A stretch of DNA of 64,000 nt, taken from the NCBI GenBank assembly GCA_037962975.1, contig CM075669.1, positions 86,410,001-86,474,000 of the forward strand, read 5' to 3'. Origin of the DNA: Clitoria ternatea (Eukaryota; Streptophyta; Magnoliopsida; Fabales; Fabaceae). Of the stretch, positions 59,801 to 64,000 are shown one piece after another; position 1 is the stretch's first letter, and each line of letters opens with the position of its first letter. The notes beneath the pieces are model-generated. The model had not been told where the DNA came from, did no database searches, and saw nothing but the letters and a program-made list of their open reading frames with translations. The position numbers and the translations under genes were made by a program.

Positions 59801-62093
59801 TTGCCCTTATGGGACTTATGCTTACAGACGTATGCCTTTTGGTTTATGTAATGCACCTGCGACTTTTCAAAGGTGTATGCAAGCAATTTTTTCTGATCTT
59901 ATTAAAAATGTGATGGAAGTCTTTATGGATGATTTTTCAGTGCATGGTTTGGATTTTGATAATTGTTTAACAAATTTGTGCCAAGTCTTGCAGCGTTGTG
60001 AAGAAACCAATTTGGTTCTAAATTGGGAAAAATGCCATTTCATGGTAAGAGAAGGCATAGTTCTTGGACACCTGGTGTCTGAGAGAGGTATAGAAGTTGA
60101 TAAGGCTAAAGTGGAAGTAATTGAAAAATTACCTCCACCCACAAATGTGAAAGGTATTCGGAGTTTCCTTGGACATGCAGGGTTTTACCGTAGGTTCATT
60201 AAAGATTTCTCCAAGATCACAAAGCCTCTTACAACTCTTCTGGGTAAGGATGTGCCTTTCAATTTTGATTCATCTTGTATGGAAGCTTTTTGCAGGATAA
60301 AGCAAGCTCTAATCTCTGCCCCCATCGTACAACCACCTGATTGGAAACTCCCATTTGAGCTGATGTGCGATGCGAGTGATTACGCAGTGGGAGCTGTGTT
60401 GGGGCAAAGAAAAGATAAAAAGCTCCATGTAATTCATTATGCCAGCCGGACGCTAGATGATGCTCAGGTAAATTATGCCACAACTGAAAAAGAACTGTTA
60501 GCTATTGTCTTTGCTTTTGATAAATTTAGGTCTTATTTGGTAGGTTCACATGTTACTGTTTACACTGACCACTCTGCCATTAAGTATCTATTGAATAAAA
60601 AGGAAGCAAAGCCTAGATTAATTAGGTGGATTCTAATATTGCAAGAATTTGACTTGGAAATTAAGGACAAGAAGGGTACCGAGAACTTGGTCGCTGACCA
60701 CCTGTCTAGGTTGACATCTGAAAAAGAAGAAACAGATAATATTCCCATCAATGAATCTTTTCCAGATGAACAACTCTTGAATCTTAGTATCCAACGTGTT
60801 CCTTGGTATGCTGATTTTGTAAATTTTCTTGCATGTGGTATCTTACCTCCTGATCTTAGCTTTCAGCAAAGGAAAAAGTTTTATGCAGATGTCAAGCATT
60901 ATTATTGGGATGAACCACTCCTTTTCAAGCAATGTGCAGATGGTATGATTCGGAGATGTGTTTCACAAGATGATGTCCATGCTATCCTGGATCATTGCCA
61001 TTCTCTTTCCTGTGGAGGGCACATGAGCACCTCCAAGACAGCTGCTAAAATATTGCAAGCTGGGTTCTATTGGCCAAATATTTTTAAGGATGTACGTAAG
61101 TATGTTCTAACTTGTGATGCTTGCCAAAGAACAGGTAACATTGGTAAGAGACAAGAAATGCCATTGAATACAATTTTAGAAGTTGAACTGTTTGATGTAT
61201 GGGGTGTTGATTTTATGGGTCCCTTTCCCTCTTCTTTTGGAAATCAGTTCATATTAGTGGCAGTTGACTATGTGTCAAAATGGGTGGAAGCCATTGCTTC
61301 ACCCCATTCTGATGCTAAGACTGTTATTAAACTTTTCAAGAAAATAATATTTCCAAGGTTTGGGGTCCCAAAATGTGTTATAAGTGATGGAGGGTCTCAT
61401 TTTATTGAGAAAACTTTTCAGACCCTTCTAAAGAAATATGGAGTTAAGCATAAGGTTGCTACACCTTATCACCCACAAACTAGTGGACAAGTTGAGGTAT
61501 CCAATCGGGAAATTAAAAATATTCTTCAAAAAGTGGTGAATACATCACGTAAGGATTGGTCTATTAAGTTAGATGATTCCTTATGGGCATATCGGACAGC
61601 ATACAAAACTCCCATTGGAACCACACCTTTTAAGCTAGTATATGGGAAGCCCTGTCATTTACCTGTTGAGCTAGAATATAAATCTTTTTGGGCTGTTAAA
61701 ACTCTTAACTTTGATCATAAGGCTGCAGGTGAACAAAGATTGTTGGAATTAAATGAGCTTGAAGAACTCCATCTAGATGCATACGAAAATGCCAGAATTT
61801 ATAAAGAAAAAACCAAACAATGGCATGATCGTCACATCCAACGGAGAACATTTAATCCAGGTGATATGGTTTTACTGTTTAATTCCAGACTGAAGTTTTT
61901 TCCAGGTAAACTGAGATCCCGATGGTCGGGACCATTCAAGGTGACAAAAGTCTTTCCCTTTGGAGCTGTCGAACTATGGAGCGAGAAATCTGGTACATTT
62001 AGAGTAAATGGACAGAGAGTAAAGCATTACTTCACAGGTCAACCAATACAACAAGCAAGTAACTTGGACTTGTTTGATGCTCCTGATGAGTAA
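56856..62093 (+). pseudogene. E5 gag-pol, one frame with a single internal TAG
   Basis: A single frame of 1745 codons, closed only by TAG at 57636-57638 (codon 261), between the capsid-like domain (about residues 60-250, LRLFPFSLRDKARAW) and the zinc knuckle (CEVCGVSGHGATNC, about 57777-57818). Then protease with DLGASVSLMPL (residue 608), reverse transcriptase with FMDD (residue 1023), RNase H with DASDYAVG and TDHSAIKYLL, and integrase with an H/C zinc domain (HCHSLSCGGH ... CDACQ), DFMGPF, ISDGGSHF and a basic C-terminal tail. Every catalytic landmark I looked for is present. The start could also be ATG 56889. TAG between gag and pol could in principle be read through, but it sits inside gag before the zinc knuckle, so I treat it as a nonsense mutation. 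Confidence 0.9.
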
Positions 62094-63417
62094 ATCCAAA
62101 CGGTGAGAAGTCTGGCTGAAGACTTAAAACTTAGCACTGATAGGGAGGTAACCCTATAAAAAGTTGTTGTTTTATTTTAAGCTTTTATTCTTAAAAAAAA
62201 AAAACCAACTATGTCAGATGCTAGTTTGGGGTTATTACAGGTAAGTTTTCTTATCCTTTTATCATCCATTTTAACATTGAGGACAAAGTCAAATTTTGGT
62301 TTGGGGTGGTAGGTAAGAAAACTTAACTGTTTTGTTTACGTTGTGTGATTGTTATTTTATTTTGCATGTGTGTTTTCTTTGATTTGTTTGTAATCTTGTA
62401 ATTTACCATGATTGCATGATAAATTTACTTTAAACACAAGGCTAAAGTATCTAAGGATCCCAAAATTTTGAGTAAAATTTTTAAAATTTGATTGTTTAAA
62501 TGCCAAATAAATGCTTAAATGAACCTTATGTGATTAAAATTTTCTTTGAAAAGACTTTCCATGGTTAGACTTGAGCCAAAATGGGTTATCTATCAAACAA
62601 ATTTTCAAAACCCATATTTTCTTGATTGAGTGAATCTCATAGTCATTAATATTCTAGAACTTGTTTTTCAACCAATTCAAAATGGTTTTTGATTATATGT
62701 CTTAGGATGATAAAGGCACAATTAGGTCTTATTCTTAAGCCTCAGAATTTTGTATAATTTGACCCCTAGTTACCCATTTTGAGCCTAAAAGTGAAAATTT
62801 TTCCTTGAAACCTTTCATTGACTGATATTCTCTTAATGGTGAAAAAGTTGGAAATTTAGTGGAGCAAAGAAATAAAAAAGGACTTAAGAAAAATATGGTA
62901 TTGGATGCAAAGAAAAGCAAGAAAAAGAAAAAGAAAATCAAAAGGATGATATTGAATGAATTCTAAAAAGTCCATAAAAATTCAAAAAAAATTTTTGCTC
63001 TGTTAAATTTATAATGGTGATTTGAATCATTCATGACTGTTAAAGCCCTTTTGTATTCCATTTTTCTTGAAATTCCTACCTTGACAATACAACCCAAGGC
63101 CACGTTACAACCTTTGAAAGACCTTTAGACTTTGACATATTTTCTATCTAAACTGTGGAGTTTTTGGTTTATTAACAAGCTTATGGTAATATTTTTTGAC
63201 TATGATGATTTGAGAGATACACAAACCTTGAAAAACTTTAGTGAAAATTGTGAGAAGAGTATCTCAAGTCTTGACATTGAAAATTGATTCACATAAGAAA
63301 AATAAAACTGGCATTTGAATAAATCTGTTTCTCTATTTTGGATTCCTTAGTCTATTAAGCTTAGTGTTTTCTGTATTTTATCTTGTGAATATGGTGATTG
63401 CTTGAGGACAAGCAATG
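62094..63417 (+). other. E5 3' untranslated region
   Basis: No env-like ORF. It holds the TAGGG-AGGTAA-CCCTA stem-loop (62141-62156), an extra PPT-like TTTTGGTTTGGGGT (62294-62307) and an A/G-rich tract (about 62864-62950). Confidence 0.75.
62141..62156 (+). other. Small stem-loop after E5 pol
   Basis: TAGGG / CCCTA stem with AGGTAA loop; the stem extends by one A-T pair. Same place and stem as in E1 (7583-7598). Confidence 0.55.
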
Positions 63418-63435
63418 TTTTGGTTTGGGGTATTT
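63418..63435 (+). promoter_or_regulatory. E5 polypurine tract
   Basis: TTTTGGTTTGGGGTATTT directly before the TG of the 3' LTR, preceded by GAGGACAAGCAA as in E1. Confidence 0.8.
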
Positions 63436-64000
63436 TGATAAGTGCTTTTTAATATAATAAATAAGATCTAGTTTGCTTAGGATTTTAGTCATTGTCCACT
63501 GTATTTCCTTTTTTTTATTGCGATTTTTGCTCTCTTTCCACTCTATTCTACTTGGGTATGTTATTTTGCAGGAATTAAGGTAATAAAGGGTCAAAAACAA
63601 TAGAAAAACGACCATAAAATGATAAAGAAACAAGAAGAACAAGCCCAAAGTGGAAAGAATTCTCTTTTTAAAGCTGAAATTCGACTCAGAAAGCAAAAAT
63701 CCGACTCAGAGCACTGAAATCTGACTCAAAATGGCCAAATCCGAGTGGGATAACTCAGAAATGACCAAATCTGAGTGGAAGGACTCAGAATAGAGCATTG
63801 CCGAGTGGAATACTGCACTGCTGGAGGAAAATCCGAGTGAAATGTTCCCTGATAAAGCCATTCCGAGTGATAAATAGCTGACTGGAGTAAAGGACCAATG
63901 CTGAAATGGAATAAGTCTCGGTTAAAGGTGATTCCGAGTGGAAACTCCCCGACTGCATCCATTCCGAGTGAAAAAAGGAGACTGACCTCCAATAAATATG
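63436..64000 (+). repeat. E5 3' LTR (truncated by window end)
   Basis: Matches 53631-54195 with about four substitutions. Confidence 0.95.

Larger units (their letters stand above)
53631..64000 (+). mobile_element. E5: Athila-like Ty3/gypsy retrotransposon, 3' LTR runs off the window
   Basis: 5' LTR 53631-56688, tRNA-Asp primer site, one gag-pol frame, a 1.3-kb 3' UTR, polypurine tract and the first 565 bp of the 3' LTR. Protein motifs are close to those of E1. The visible LTR overlap has about four differences in 565 bp. Unlike E1 there is no post-pol ORF. It is inserted in the E3 leader. Confidence 0.95.

Overview
The window is a plant nuclear intergenic block made almost entirely of nested transposable elements. 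No intact host gene is visible. Plant origin is shown by the Ty3/gypsy Athila-type and chromovirus polyproteins, the tRNA-Asp and tRNA-iMet primer sites, a CACTA (En/Spm) TNP2 transposase and a fragment of an HD-Zip IV homeobox gene. A eudicot, quite possibly a legume, is my best guess from the style of the repeats; this is weak inference.

Layout. (1) 1-23118 is a decayed CACTA element with its transposase on the minus strand. Its TNP2 gene is split by Athila-like retrotransposon E1 (131-13874, plus strand, TSD TGAGC, LTRs of about 1.9 kb). The rest of the CACTA holds the TNP2 N-terminal pseudogene (14232-16442), an 81-bp minisatellite, a captured 5' end of an HD-Zip IV gene (17820-18834), a Ty1/copia pol fragment (19985-21690) and a subterminal-repeat end (22495-23118). 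(2) 23119-24337 is unassigned. (3) 24338-35722 is E2, a minus-strand non-coding element with LTRs of about 5.1 kb and a tRNA-iMet primer site. Its 5' LTR is cut by E3. (4) E3 (35723-53630, continuing off the window) is a minus-strand CRM-like chromovirus with one long gag-pol frame broken by a single stop. Its leader is in turn cut by E4 and E5. (5) E4 (41500-53285, TSD CAACC) is a second minus-strand non-coding giant-LTR element (LTRs about 4.93 kb, interior about 1.9 kb). (6) E5 (53631 to beyond 64000, plus strand) is an Athila-like element whose 1745-codon gag-pol frame has one in-frame TAG.

Order of events from nesting: CACTA, then E1; separately E2, then E3, then E4 and E5. By-eye LTR divergence is about 2.4% for E1, 1% for E4 and under 1% for the visible part of E5, so all three are fairly recent.

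The most unusual signal is not a gene. Three elements that do not otherwise look alike (E1, E4, E5) carry the same ordered U3 module: an array of CCGAGTG-type motifs, then paired copies of the palindrome CGCTTGAGCG about 20 bp apart, then a TATA box. E2 has an analogous paired palindrome with a different core (GAATCGATTC), with exact 20-bp and 71-bp spacing. E1 and E4 also carry large arrays of the complementary motif (CACTCGG), so their transcripts could fold into long imperfect hairpins. E1 further has a small post-pol ORF with an apparent TATA box and 5'-leader intron of its own.
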